The notes: generated by a model not told the origin, from the sequence alone. Numbered from the stretch's first letter, positions 25,192-34,336 are shown. The stretch is 64,000 bases of DNA from UBA1672 sp964587815 (GCA_964587815.1 CAZPMH010000011.1:4209-68208), one strand, 5' to 3'. A program made the numbers and translations.

Positions 25192-25752
25192 TTATTCAGC
25201 AGCAGCCTTGTCAGATTCATGGCCAACTGTGAATGACACAATTTTATCAGGGTTTGCAGGTGGCTCACCTACTGCGATTTTGTCAACATGCTCCATGCCC
25301 TCAACAACTTGGCCAAGAACAGTGTATTTTCCTGTCAGGAAGCTACAGCCAGTGTCTGTAAAACAGATGAAGAATTGTGAATTCGCACTGTCCGGGCTTG
25401 CTGAACGTGCCATGCCGACTGTTCCGCGTTTATACTTATATTTGCTGAATTCTGCAGGAACATCAGGGTATTTTGAACCGCCCATGCCTGTACCTGTCGG
25501 GTCGCCGGTTTGCGCCATAAAACCTGAAATCACACGGTGGAAAATAATGTCATCGTAGAAGTTTTCGCTCGTTAGTTTTTTAATGCGCTCAACATGTTTT
25601 GGTGCAATGTCGGGCAACAATTCAATGACGACTGTTCCGCCGTTTGATAATTCCATTTTCGCCATGTTTTCATGGTTGTCTGCCTTGGCGTCTTGTGCTG
25701 CTGTCATAATCAGGAGCCCTCCGAATACTGTCAGTAAAAGTTTCTTAATCAT
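25192..25752 (-). CDS. periplasmic peptidyl-prolyl isomerase, cyclophilin type
   Basis: A 186-residue cyclophilin with a signal peptide of about 24 residues (to AKA before DNHE), so it assists proline isomerisation in periplasmic folding. Core motifs are YDDIIFHRVISGFMAQTGDP with the catalytic Arg and Phe, GTVGMARS and NSQFFICFTDTG, then LTGKYTVLGQVVEGM with the C-terminal strand. Similar to PpiA. It lies 27 bp upstream of the PhzF-like gene on the same strand and may share its transcript. Confidence 0.92.
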   Translation of the reverse strand: MIKKLLLTVFGGLLIMTAAQDAKADNHENMAKMELSNGGTVVIELLPDIAPKHVERIKKLTSENFYDDIIFHRVISGFMAQTGDPTGTGMGGSKYPDVPAEFSKYKYKRGTVGMARSASPDSANSQFFICFTDTGCSFLTGKYTVLGQVVEGMEHVDKIAVGEPPANPDKIVSFTVGHESDKAAAE

Positions 25753-25836
25753 AAAATACTCCTTTGATAATAAGAGTTATGCTTCATCACTAGTCGTTAC
25801 ACAGGACGATGTTAAATGCAAGGGGGCAGGGAGGCT

Positions 25837-26088
25837 TTATACCGTTTCTTCGATTTTCTTATCGGCGGGGGCGATTTGTTCCATTTTGTCGGAAATTGTC
25901 TCGATTGTCATCGCGTTATTGTGGTGTATAACCATCGATTTCAAGTCGCATGCACAGTTGCCGCAGTTCATTTTTTCACCACCTGAACAGGCAGAATATA
26001 CTTTTGAAACGGTTGTTTTTTCACCATGCGTATTAAGATGTTTTTTTACATCTTTGTCTGTGAACGGGTTGCAGATACATATATACAT
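25837..26088 (-). CDS. bfd: bacterioferritin-associated ferredoxin
   Basis: An 83-residue BFD-like [2Fe-2S] protein. Bfd donates electrons to bacterioferritin to release stored iron. The four cluster ligands match the family pattern C-x-C ... C-x2-C: C4 and C6 in YICICN, C42 and C45 in NCGNC. Extra cysteines are C34 and C47. A bacterioferritin gene lies 1.7 kb away at 27642. A Fur-box-like site is present 57 bp upstream, consistent with induction under iron limitation. Confidence 0.85.
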   Translation of the reverse strand: MYICICNPFTDKDVKKHLNTHGEKTTVSKVYSACSGGEKMNCGNCACDLKSMVIHHNNAMTIETISDKMEQIAPADKKIEETV

Positions 26089-26144
26089 GGCTTTTTCCTA
26101 AAAACGTATAGCAAGAGGTAAGGTGTTTTCTCGCTACTGTTATT

Positions 26145-26163
26145 AATAATTATTATCAATTGC
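26145..26163. promoter_or_regulatory. Fur-box-like site upstream of bfd
   Basis: AATAATTATTATCAATTGC matches the classical 19-bp Fur consensus GATAATGATAATCATTATC at 13 of 19 positions. It lies in the AT-rich promoter region of bfd. A neighbouring TTGC...GCAA pair follows. The region is AT-rich, so the match may be partly compositional. Confidence 0.4.
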
Positions 26164-26274
26164 GAATGGTAATGCAAGTCATTATTAACAACTGTCCAAA
26201 GTTTTTTTTCGTATCTTGCCGTTTTGCAGCAGATTTGCTATAGGATTTGGGTGGTCTAATATATTGGATTAGTT

Positions 26275-26598
26275 ATGATTTTAGAGCCTTTGAATGCAAA
26301 GATGCCGGTGGAGATTTTGATCAGCCATACAGGGAATGTTATGGTTTTGCATCAAGGGAAGACTGATGTGCGCTATTCTTGGGTTCAATTTGATCCATAT
26401 ACCAGCAGATTGCAATTTATTACAACCGAGGGAGAGATTCAGGATTTAGGGATGAATATTCCCGAAACCTTCCACGAATCTTTGCAAAATACGCGCGAAA
26501 TCTTTATGATGGAAATTGGTAAAGATTTTTCCAGAGGAGAGCCTTATTTGATTAAGTTCTCGCCTTTGGTTGATGTAACAGAAGATATTGAATTTTAA
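26275..26598 (+). CDS. hypothetical protein
   Basis: A 107-residue soluble protein with strand-rich sequence (VEILISHTGNVMVLHQGK, SWVQFDPYTSRLQFITTEG) and no cysteine, signal peptide or known motif. It is followed 27 bp later by the EF-hand protein on the same strand, so the two may form an operon. It is divergent from bfd. Confidence 0.65.
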   Translation: MILEPLNAKMPVEILISHTGNVMVLHQGKTDVRYSWVQFDPYTSRLQFITTEGEIQDLGMNIPETFHESLQNTREIFMMEIGKDFSRGEPYLIKFSPLVDVTEDIEF

Positions 26599-26625
26599 TA
26601 TATAAGAAAATCAGGGGTTCAGGAT

Positions 26626-27558
26626 ATGAATGTAAGTGAAGCAATTGATACAGTCCGTGATCGTGCGCAGGACGCAGACGGCAATCTCAAGCCGGAAGCG
26701 GAATTGCAGGAGATGATCAGGGACGCTGCCGATAACAGCCTTATGAATTTTGCCACAGGCGGGCTTCCGAGTGCTGTTGAGGGTTTGATGGATTCCCATT
26801 TCGATGGTAATGCCACCGCGATGATTACATTTCTTGAAGAGCACGAAGCGGATTTTGGCGACAGGGATGCCGTTCAATTTATTGAGTCCGGTGGTGCTGC
26901 GGCATATATTGAAGCAACCCGTCGCAATGAAGCTTTGGAAGCGTCACGCCTTGCTGCGGCGGAACAGGCGCCTGAAGTTACCACGCCCGCTGAAGATCCT
27001 GCTCCTACTACTGAGACGCCTCAAGTTGCGGAAACAGCACCGGAAACGCCGGCTGTCGTCGCAGGTGCAGCCACGGCAGGCGCTGGGGTTGCAGCAGCAA
27101 CTGCAGGAGGGCCTACTGATGCGGTTGCGGCGATGGATCGCGTGATGGCGGAAAACCAAACACCAGAAGGGACGAGCAATTTTCTGGAAATGTTACGCAA
27201 CATGGATATGGACCAATTCGACGCGAACGGTGACGGTCAGGTTGGGTTCGGTGAATTATTCATGGGCTTAATTGAAACCTTTATGGGGGAAGAGCAAGCC
27301 GGTGAGTTTCGTGAAATGATGGCAAGTAACGATAACCCGTTTAACCAGATGTTTGGAAATGACGGCACGTTTACAATGGGAGCGTCTCTGTCAGAGCAAG
27401 CAGGTCTTCAAACGGGTAATGCTGTAAATCTTGACCCTTCAACGGGAGAGCCGGTGCCAACACCAGGTCAGCAGCCTGTTCCGGGTACTGTTACTCCGGG
27501 AATGGACCCTAATGATCCGACGCTTACGGGGCCGCGTGCACCGGGCATGAGCAATTAG
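26626..27558 (+). CDS. acidic protein with an EF-hand loop and Ala/Pro/Thr-rich linkers
   Basis: A 310-residue, cysteine-free, strongly acidic protein without signal peptide. Residues 115-165 form a low-complexity Pro/Glu/Thr then Ala/Gly linker. Residues 199-210 are a textbook EF-hand calcium loop (DANGDGQVGFGE, with D1, N3, D5, V8 and E12). The C-terminus is Pro/Thr/Gly-rich and disordered. The overall style resembles the large acidic protein at 56728. A calcium-binding secreted or cell-surface role is possible but unproven. It ends at a strong terminator. Confidence 0.7.
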   Translation: MNVSEAIDTVRDRAQDADGNLKPEAELQEMIRDAADNSLMNFATGGLPSAVEGLMDSHFDGNATAMITFLEEHEADFGDRDAVQFIESGGAAAYIEATRRNEALEASRLAAAEQAPEVTTPAEDPAPTTETPQVAETAPETPAVVAGAATAGAGVAAATAGGPTDAVAAMDRVMAENQTPEGTSNFLEMLRNMDMDQFDANGDGQVGFGELFMGLIETFMGEEQAGEFREMMASNDNPFNQMFGNDGTFTMGASLSEQAGLQTGNAVNLDPSTGEPVPTPGQQPVPGTVTPGMDPNDPTLTGPRAPGMSN

Positions 27559-27588
27559 ATTCTACAATTAGATTTAGACATTAAAAAA

Positions 27589-27613
27589 GGCGTCCGATGT
27601 GACGCCTTTTATT
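27589..27613. terminator. bidirectional intrinsic terminator
   Basis: GGCGTC-CGATGT-GACGCC forms a 6-bp GC stem with TTTT downstream and AAAAAA upstream. It serves both the EF-hand gene on the plus strand and bfr, which ends at 27642 on the minus strand. Confidence 0.8.
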
Positions 27614-27641
27614 TTGATTTTTGTTTATCGCTTTGGCGGGC

Positions 27642-28139
27642 TTACTCGCCCTCAGCTTCTACATCAAGTGCGCTTTCAGAATTGATCTGGATGTAGTTTT
27701 CAATGCCCATTGTTTCAATCAAATCTAATTGCGTTTCCAAATAGTCCTCATGGCCTTCTTCATCGGTTAGAATTCTGATGAACAGGTCACGCGTCACGTA
27801 ATCGCTCGCCGTTTCAGCGTGTTTGATTGCTTCGCGATAATGTGCAGCGCCTTCTTTTTCCAGTTTCAGGTCACATTCGATGATTTCTTTAACGTCTTGA
27901 CCGATATAGATTTTACCAAGGTCTTGCAGGTTTGGTAGGCCGCCAAGGAACAGAATACGCTTGATCAGGTCATCAGCGTGACGCATTTCTTCGATTGATT
28001 CGTTATATTCGTGCTTTGCCAGCTTTGTCACGCCCCAATCTTCCAGCATGCGCGAATGCAAGAAATATTGGTTGATGGCGGTGAGTTCGCCTTTTAGGGC
28101 CTTGTTCAGGTTTTCTATGACTTTTTTATCGCCTCTCAT
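27642..28139 (-). CDS. bfr: bacterioferritin
   Basis: A 165-residue bacterioferritin, a 24-meric haem-containing iron-storage shell. All ferroxidase ligands fall at canonical positions: E18, E51, H54, E94, E127 and H130. The haem-binding Met is M52 (EEMRHAD), and Y25 is also present. The C-terminal tail (ESALDVEAEGE) is acidic. It lies between purB (24 bp after its start) and the bfd/hypothetical block. Bfd at 25837 is the expected electron donor. The short gap to the upstream purB suggests a shared transcript. Confidence 0.95.
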   Translation of the reverse strand: MRGDKKVIENLNKALKGELTAINQYFLHSRMLEDWGVTKLAKHEYNESIEEMRHADDLIKRILFLGGLPNLQDLGKIYIGQDVKEIIECDLKLEKEGAAHYREAIKHAETASDYVTRDLFIRILTDEEGHEDYLETQLDLIETMGIENYIQINSESALDVEAEGE

Positions 28140-28163
28140 GTGGCTTCTCCTTCGTTGGGTTTT

Positions 28164-29477
28164 CTAATCCGTTAATGCGCGGTCTAAAATAGACGGGATG
28201 TTTTTAATATATGAGTCGTAGCTGAAAATAGCATCCAGCGCTTTTTTGTCAAGTTTTTCAGTGACTTGAGGGTCGTTCTCAATTGCATCACGGAGTGTTT
28301 TTGTGCCTTTGCCCGTGCTTCGGTCTTCCCATACGGCCATGGCGTTGCGTTGAACGATGCGATAAGCGTCTTCGCGGCTGATGCCATTTTGCGTTAAAGC
28401 GAGCATGGTGCGTTGAGAAAACACAAGGCCACCCGTCATTTCCAGATTGTGGATCATACGTTCAGGGTAGACCAGCAGTTTATCGATAATGCCTGCCAAT
28501 CGGTTCAGTGCGTAATCAGCGGAGATTAGCGCATCGGGCAGGATTGTGCGTTCGACAGATGAATGGCTGATATCGCGTTCATGCCAAAGCGCTACATTTT
28601 CCAAGGCAGGGATTACGGCGGCGCGGATGATGCGCGCTTGGCCTGTCATGTTCTCCGTGCCGATCGGGTTGCGCTTGTGCGGCATTGCGGAGGAGCCCTT
28701 TTGGTTTTTATCGAAATATTCTTCAGCTTCGCGCACCTCTGTTCTTTGCAGGTGGCGAATTTCAACAGCGAGATTTTCGATGGAGCTGGCGATCACACCT
28801 AATGTCGCGAAGAACATGGCGTGGCGGTCGCGCGGGATGACTTGTGTTGCGACTGTTTCAGGTTTTAACCCTAATTTTTCGGCGACGTAGGCCTCAATTG
28901 ACGGGTCGGCGGTGGCGTATGTGCCGACCGCGCCTGAGATTGTGATGGTTGAGATTTCTTCCTTTGCGGCGATCATGCGGTCGCGTGCGCGTTTGAAGGC
29001 GGCGTAATGCCCGGCAAGTTTAAGCCCGAAGGTGGTTGGCTCCCCGTGGATGCCGTGGCTGCGGCCGATGCAGAGTGTGTCTTTATGCTCAAGGCTGCGT
29101 TTTTTCAAGGCGGCCATCAGTTTTTCGATGTCGGCGATGATGATGTCTGCGGCCTGTGTGAGCATAACGGCGAATGAGGTGTCGATAACATCAGAAGAGG
29201 TCATGCCTTGATGGACGTAGCGGCTGTCTTCGCCGACATGTTCGGCGACGGAGGTAAGGAAGGCAATGACGTCATGTTTGACTTCGGCTTCGATTTCGTT
29301 GATGCGATCTACATCAAAATCGCCTTTTTCGCGTAAGGCTTTTGCCGCACTTTCGGGAACGATGCCGAGCTGTGCCATTTTTTCGAGGGCAAGTGTTTCA
29401 ACTTCGAGCCAGATGCGGAATTTGTTTTCTTGTTCGAAGATGTTGGCCATTTCTGGCCGAGAATAGCGTGGGATCAT
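28164..29477 (-). CDS. purB: adenylosuccinate lyase
   Basis: A 437-residue member of the fumarase/aspartase superfamily that cleaves SAICAR and adenylosuccinate in purine synthesis. Motifs are YVHQGMTSSDVIDT, IGRSHGIHGEPTTFG (catalytic His 141) and the signature GSSAMPHKRNP (residues 261-270). Length is normal for the shorter bacterial PurB form. Bfr follows 24 bp downstream. Confidence 0.96.
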   Translation of the reverse strand: MIPRYSRPEMANIFEQENKFRIWLEVETLALEKMAQLGIVPESAAKALREKGDFDVDRINEIEAEVKHDVIAFLTSVAEHVGEDSRYVHQGMTSSDVIDTSFAVMLTQAADIIIADIEKLMAALKKRSLEHKDTLCIGRSHGIHGEPTTFGLKLAGHYAAFKRARDRMIAAKEEISTITISGAVGTYATADPSIEAYVAEKLGLKPETVATQVIPRDRHAMFFATLGVIASSIENLAVEIRHLQRTEVREAEEYFDKNQKGSSAMPHKRNPIGTENMTGQARIIRAAVIPALENVALWHERDISHSSVERTILPDALISADYALNRLAGIIDKLLVYPERMIHNLEMTGGLVFSQRTMLALTQNGISREDAYRIVQRNAMAVWEDRSTGKGTKTLRDAIENDPQVTEKLDKKALDAIFSYDSYIKNIPSILDRALTD

Positions 29478-29579
29478 GCTTTTTCCTTTACTTTTTATCC
29501 ACGCGCACCGTATTTTATTTTAAAAGAGCAATCAAGGTTACATCAGCGTTGTTTGCGATAAAAATTGGCGGCGGTATTT

Positions 29580-30431
29580 ATGTTTTCTGAAGATAACTTG
29601 CAAAATGAGATGTGGCGCGCGTTTGAACGCGGCGAAGACGGGCTGGAGGATTTGGCAAACGTGCTGGCGGCCGGGGCTGATCCTGACAATCGGGAGCAAG
29701 TTTTGGCAGGCGGCGCGTATGGCTACACTTTGTTGGAGGCGATTTGTACGATTGATCTGAATGAGCGTAGCGACGCCGTCAATGCCAAAATGGCAGATTT
29801 GTGTTTTATCAACGGCGCTGATGTTGATTTTAACCGCGAGCATTCGTGGAATTTTCGTGAGAATGTTCTGACCTATGAAGATGTGACGCGCCTTAGTGCG
29901 GTTTTACTCGCGAATATGGCGGTACAGGATTTGGAAAAAGGCAAGCCGTTTGACATGGATGTTGATTATCTTTTCGGTGGTGTGGCGCCGTGTTACCCGC
30001 AAGAAGTTGATCAGAATGAGCGGCTGTGCGCGGAGCGCGGTATTCAGGCCAATCAGCATGCGTTTGTTGATTATGTTGCGATGTCGGAGAGTTACGCGGC
30101 GAGTTTTTTAAACGGGCAAGTTGATCATCCTGACGCGCACTGGTGGACGGAGAAGATGGAGTTGCCAGACCATACAGAGTATTCGCGCCCGCATCCTGAT
30201 AAGGTTCGACGTGATGAGATTATCGGAGAGCTGCAGATGGGGGTGATTGCTGATACTTTTGATGCGTTCAAAGAGGGGCGAGATTTTCTTTCAAAACGTG
30301 GTCTGTCGGAAATCCATAAGGCGACAGATGCGGAAATTCAGCATCTGTTGGAAGATCAGAATATTCCGCGGTCTTGGCGGCCTGATGAGACGTTCTCTGT
30401 TGGATATGATGGTGATCCGCCTGCGATGTGA
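29580..30431 (+). CDS. hypothetical protein with weak ankyrin-like start
   Basis: A 283-residue soluble protein. The first 60 residues (ERGEDGLEDLANVLAAGADPDN then YGYTLLEAICTID) have the rhythm of ankyrin repeats, with AGADPD and NGADVDF as loop-like elements. The remainder is acidic and unrecognised. ATG 29580 is preferred over an in-frame TTG at 29565. It is divergent from purB and convergent with the L,D-transpeptidase gene. Confidence 0.65.
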   Translation: MFSEDNLQNEMWRAFERGEDGLEDLANVLAAGADPDNREQVLAGGAYGYTLLEAICTIDLNERSDAVNAKMADLCFINGADVDFNREHSWNFRENVLTYEDVTRLSAVLLANMAVQDLEKGKPFDMDVDYLFGGVAPCYPQEVDQNERLCAERGIQANQHAFVDYVAMSESYAASFLNGQVDHPDAHWWTEKMELPDHTEYSRPHPDKVRRDEIIGELQMGVIADTFDAFKEGRDFLSKRGLSEIHKATDAEIQHLLEDQNIPRSWRPDETFSVGYDGDPPAM

Positions 30432-30442
30432 TTTTCGTACTT

Positions 30443-31237
30443 TTAGTAATATTCGCCCTTGTTAAAGACGTATCTTTTGTTTTTGACGGAGACCTGTGGC
30501 GGCACGTAGTAGCGTTCAAAATGGTCATAGCCTTCTTTTAGATTTTCCCAGAACGGATACCATCGTGAAAGGTTGCGCGCCATCATGTTTTCGTTGGTCA
30601 TGCGAAACGGGTAGATATGGATGGGGATGGATTTGTGCCCGTATTTAAAATTTTGTTCTACGATCAGGTAGATTTCGGCGATGTGTTCGTCTGTCATCGC
30701 TAAGCACCCTTCGGAGCTGCAGCCGCCGTGGATCATGAGGTGGGTTCCTGTGCGTTTATGGGCGCGGTCATATTTATTTGGGAAGCCGATATTGAAGGAT
30801 AGGAAGAAACGGCTGTTTGGGTTAAGGCGTTCGCGTGTGACATTGTAGAACCCTTCGGGCGTTTGCAGATCGCCTTCTTTTAGCTTGGGGCCGAGTACGC
30901 CTGATTTGTTACATATGTCGTAGGTCTTGAATAATTCATATTGATCGTGATAGGTGCTTTTAACCCATAGTTCCAGCTTCATTTCGCTTTTAAAGGCGCG
31001 GATCAGCATGGGGTTGTCCATGCTTAACCCTTTCAGAACCATTTCGGTGCGCAGAACGGAGAAATTCTTTTCTCTGATCGCGTTGAGGCGTTCATTCGCG
31101 TCGGAGAAGATTCCCGGGACGAGGTTCGTTTCCTCTTGTGGGTGAACGTAGTCGTCGGATGCGCAGCCTGTTGCCATCGCCAGAACAACGATGAGCAGGA
31201 TCATAACAAGAAAAGGCATGACAAAGGATGATTTCAT
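30443..31237 (-). CDS. YafK/DpaA-like L,D-transpeptidase-family lipoprotein
   Basis: A 264-residue YkuD-fold protein with a lipobox ending at C25 (MATGC). The catalytic motif is HGGCSSEGCLAM, with the conserved His and the nucleophilic Cys of L,D-transpeptidases. LGPKLKEGDLQTPEGFYNV and FLSFNIGFPNKYDRA point to the YafK/DpaA branch, which in E. coli removes Braun lipoprotein from peptidoglycan. It is therefore an envelope-remodelling enzyme acting in the periplasm. Its ATG directly abuts the radC stop, so the two are co-translated. Confidence 0.88.
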   Translation of the reverse strand: MKSSFVMPFLVMILLIVVLAMATGCASDDYVHPQEETNLVPGIFSDANERLNAIREKNFSVLRTEMVLKGLSMDNPMLIRAFKSEMKLELWVKSTYHDQYELFKTYDICNKSGVLGPKLKEGDLQTPEGFYNVTRERLNPNSRFFLSFNIGFPNKYDRAHKRTGTHLMIHGGCSSEGCLAMTDEHIAEIYLIVEQNFKYGHKSIPIHIYPFRMTNENMMARNLSRWYPFWENLKEGYDHFERYYVPPQVSVKNKRYVFNKGEYY

Positions 31238-31966
31238 TTAGATCAGCCCCTCATTACGGAAAGATGTTTGCCCGTGTCTGGCGATGATCACATGGTCGTG
31301 GACTTTGATTTCGAACGGGCGGGCGGCCTCGATGATCATGTTGGTCATGTCAATGTCGGCTTGCGACGGTTTGGGGTCACCGCTGGGGTGGTTGTGCATT
31401 AAGATCAGCGCGGTTGCGCCGAGTTCCAGGGCGCGTTTTACGACTTCTCTGGGGTAGGCGGGGGTATGATCCACCGTGCCTGAGCCCTGAATTTCATCGG
31501 CGATGAGGACGTTTTTTTTGTTCAGGAACAGGATGCGGAAATGTTCTTTTGTCTCGTGTGCCATGGTCATGTGGCAATAATCCATCAGGCGCGTCCAGTT
31601 ATTCAAAACAGGTTTTTGCATCAGTTCCTGTTTCATCATACGGTTGGCGATGGCGGTGACGGTTTTGATCGCGGTGGCGGTGTTTTCGCTGATGCCGTCC
31701 ATTTGGCTGAGTGTGGCGTGAGGGGCGCTCATCACTTCAGGCAGGGAGCCGAATTTTTGCAGCAGGGTTTTGGCGAGTGGTTTTACATCGCGGCGCGGGA
31801 TCGCCATAAAGAGGAGCAGTTCGAGAAGTTCGTAATCCTGCAGCGCATCTGCGCCACCAATCACGAAGCGTTCACGCAAACGTCCGCGGTGGCCTGCGTA
31901 GTGCGGTTTGTCTTCTTTCTTGGCTCTTTGCGCCGATTTTATTGGTTTTATGTCTGCCTGCGCCAT
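31238..31966 (-). CDS. radC: RadC family JAMM/MPN+ protein
   Basis: A 242-residue RadC protein. The N-terminal helix-hairpin-helix-like part (residues ~20-100) is followed by the MPN+/JAMM metal site HNHPSGDPKPSQAD, with an upstream conserved Glu region (LIADEIQGSGTVDHTPAYPREV). RadC was once thought to act in recombination repair, but its true role is uncertain. It is transcribed just ahead of the L,D-transpeptidase gene. Confidence 0.93.
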   Translation of the reverse strand: MAQADIKPIKSAQRAKKEDKPHYAGHRGRLRERFVIGGADALQDYELLELLLFMAIPRRDVKPLAKTLLQKFGSLPEVMSAPHATLSQMDGISENTATAIKTVTAIANRMMKQELMQKPVLNNWTRLMDYCHMTMAHETKEHFRILFLNKKNVLIADEIQGSGTVDHTPAYPREVVKRALELGATALILMHNHPSGDPKPSQADIDMTNMIIEAARPFEIKVHDHVIIARHGQTSFRNEGLI

Positions 31967-32050
31967 GCGTTTATCGTGATTGGTTATGCGTCACAGTATT
32001 ACAGGGGCTTTACGGTATTGCAAGAATGGTTTTCATGCTTTTATCGAAGG

Positions 32051-33472
32051 TTAGTCTTCGTCGTTTTGCATGACTTTATTCTCTTCCGTTTCCGTTGCCG
32101 CATCAGGTTCAATCTTTTGCATCAGGTCGACTTTACGATAGTTTTTCAGCGTGTTTTTGATGTTCTCTCCGATGAAGATTTGCGGGTTTGATGTGGTCGG
32201 CAGGCTTTCATCTCGCTCGCGTTGTTCAACGCGGATTTTAGCAAGGCGGAAGGCGTGTTGAAGATTGGTTGTGTTTTTCAGGCCGTGGTTGAACAGGGCA
32301 TCGGTGAAGTAGGTCAAATCCGCTTCGTCGCTGCAGCCGTAGGATTGGCGGTTGGTTGCAGCGGAGGTCATGATCAGCGTATTTTCATTTTCCAAATGGG
32401 GAATGAAGCTGCCGCTGTGGCAGGCGGAGATGATGATGATGCGGTTTTTAATGCCACTTTCATCCAGCAGGTCGGATAGCCCTTTTGCCGAGAGGTTTTG
32501 CATGGTGTGTCGATGGTCGAGGTAAACGCTCATGCCCTGATTATAGCCGTGGCTTGTGAGGTAGAGCAGGAGGATATCTTCTTCGGTTTGCATCACGGTT
32601 TTGTAATGATCAATCGCGGCCTTAAGGTTTGTCATGTTCGCCAGCGGGATGTCGAAGATTGTTTCTTCGTTATTGTTCAGGCTGAGTGTTCGATCCGTAG
32701 CGCCGAACTTTGTTTCAATCTGTTCCTTGACGAATTTTCCTTCGCGCATGAAGACGTCTTGCGCGCTGTAGCTGGAGAAGGTGATTGCGAATAAATCCGT
32801 TTCGCCTGCTTCGGATTTTTTAATTTGTGCAAGCGGCTCAGCGATTGCGCTTGCTTGCATGTTGAAAATTTCTTCGCTGGTCAGTCTTTGATAGGCGGGA
32901 AATTCTGCTTCTTGTCTTGGTTCTTCAGGTTGCGCGTAGTAGAAATACGACATGCCGACTTTGTAATTGAGCAGATACAGGGTTGCCGCAATGATGATGC
33001 CAAGCGATACTTTTCTCTCGGCTCTGTCTTCTCCTAAAGCGTTGAGAATTTTGAAGGTTACAAAGAAGCCCCATGCCATGATTGCATAGTTTATGTACAG
33101 TTCCGTATCGTAGGTCAGCCAATCGGGGTAGACTGAATACAGTGCCATGAGGGGCAGGAGCAGAAAGATATACGCGTTGTAAAAGGCGATAATGACATTG
33201 AGGGTTAGGTCTGCTTTGTTTGTTGATGCTGATATAAGGTAGGATATGACAACAATGCTTGCCAGCAGGGCTACGTGGTATTCGTACCACCATTCGGAAT
33301 CGATTTGCGCGTTATACCCTGCGATTGCGGTTTCGATGACAAGATGCGCGCCCAGAATGATGGTGATGATTCCAAGCAGGCTGTGCCAGTTCGCTTGAAA
33401 ATCGAACAGATCCGTTTTTCTTAAAAAGGCTAGTTTCAAGCCTGCCTTAAGATTTGTGAGTAACGTGCGCAT
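32051..33472 (-). CDS. multi-pass membrane protein with C13 (legumain/caspase-like) peptidase domain
   Basis: A 473-residue protein. Residues 30-182 contain about five to six transmembrane segments. The C-terminal domain (about 225-445) has the caspase-fold layout of peptidase family C13: strand LLLYLTSHGYNQG with catalytic H308, and strand IIIISACHSGSF with catalytic C351. A conserved-looking IMTSAATNRQSYG segment follows. The end is acidic and disordered. Family C13 includes legumain and the GPI-transamidase subunit; the bacterial membrane-linked members are uncharacterised. It lies 15 bp after map, so it is probably co-transcribed. Confidence 0.8.
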   Translation of the reverse strand: MRTLLTNLKAGLKLAFLRKTDLFDFQANWHSLLGIITIILGAHLVIETAIAGYNAQIDSEWWYEYHVALLASIVVISYLISASTNKADLTLNVIIAFYNAYIFLLLPLMALYSVYPDWLTYDTELYINYAIMAWGFFVTFKILNALGEDRAERKVSLGIIIAATLYLLNYKVGMSYFYYAQPEEPRQEAEFPAYQRLTSEEIFNMQASAIAEPLAQIKKSEAGETDLFAITFSSYSAQDVFMREGKFVKEQIETKFGATDRTLSLNNNEETIFDIPLANMTNLKAAIDHYKTVMQTEEDILLLYLTSHGYNQGMSVYLDHRHTMQNLSAKGLSDLLDESGIKNRIIIISACHSGSFIPHLENENTLIMTSAATNRQSYGCSDEADLTYFTDALFNHGLKNTTNLQHAFRLAKIRVEQRERDESLPTTSNPQIFIGENIKNTLKNYRKVDLMQKIEPDAATETEENKVMQNDED

Positions 33473-33487
33473 TTGGGTTTTTCTTTA

Positions 33488-34336
33488 TTATGAGGTGTAG
33501 GGCGGTTTTGTGTAGCCCTTTGGCGAGAGCGTGAAAATCTCAAACCCGTCATCTGTTACGGCCAGCGAATGTTCGAACTGCGCAGACAGGGAGCGGTCGC
33601 GCGTTACGGCCGTCCAACCGTCTGATTTTAAAACTTTGGTTGCGTAATGGCCTGCGTTGATCATCGGTTCAATCGTGAAGAACATGCCCGGCTCTAATAT
33701 TGTGCCTGTGTTGGGCGTGCCGTAATGCATGACCGATGGCGGGCAGTGAAAGACCTGACCCAGCCCGTGGCCGCAAAAGTCGCGTACAACCGAGAAGCGT
33801 TCGGCTTCAGCAACGGTTTGGATGGCGTGGCCGATATCGCCCAGGGTGTTGCCGGGTTTAACGGCCTCTATCCCTGCCATCATCGCATCGTATGTGACGT
33901 CAACCAGACGTTTTGCCTTGACGGGGATTTTGTCACCAGCCAGATACATGCGTGAGGAGTCTCCATGCCAGCCATCGACAATGACGGTGACATCGATGTT
34001 TATGATATCGCCTTCGCGTAGTTTTTTCTCGTTCGGGATGCCGTGGCACACAACGTGATTGACTGAGGTGCATGTTGCCTTTGGGAATGGTGTTTCAGCC
34101 GCGCCGCGATAGCCCAAAGGCGCGGGAATTGCGCCTGCCTTATCGGCCATTTCATGGCACAGGCGGTCGAGCTCTTCGGTTGTGACGCCCGGCACAACAT
34201 GGTCGGTAATCATATCCAGAATCTCAGCGGCGAGCTTGCCTGCTTTACGCATACCTTCAAACCCGCTTTCATCGTGAAGGGGGATGCCCTCATCCGTCAG
34301 GCGTAAATCATTTTGAAGGTTGATGTTGAAATTCAT
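33488..34336 (-). CDS. map: methionine aminopeptidase, type I
   Basis: A 282-residue type I methionine aminopeptidase that removes the initiator methionine from nascent proteins. The dimetal ligands are visible: Asp in NIDVTV, Asp in WHGDSSRMY, His in GHGLG, Glu in FTIEPM and Glu in QFEHS. The N-terminal 20 residues are slightly longer than in E. coli Map. It is divergent from the molybdopterin-binding gene and followed by the C13 protease gene. Confidence 0.95.
   Translation of the reverse strand: MNFNINLQNDLRLTDEGIPLHDESGFEGMRKAGKLAAEILDMITDHVVPGVTTEELDRLCHEMADKAGAIPAPLGYRGAAETPFPKATCTSVNHVVCHGIPNEKKLREGDIINIDVTVIVDGWHGDSSRMYLAGDKIPVKAKRLVDVTYDAMMAGIEAVKPGNTLGDIGHAIQTVAEAERFSVVRDFCGHGLGQVFHCPPSVMHYGTPNTGTILEPGMFFTIEPMINAGHYATKVLKSDGWTAVTRDRSLSAQFEHSLAVTDDGFEIFTLSPKGYTKPPYTS

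Noticed and set aside
31541..32191. 216-codon open frame on the plus strand across radC
   Set aside because: Antisense to radC and the C13 protease end, with a hydrophobic/Phe-rich shadow composition.
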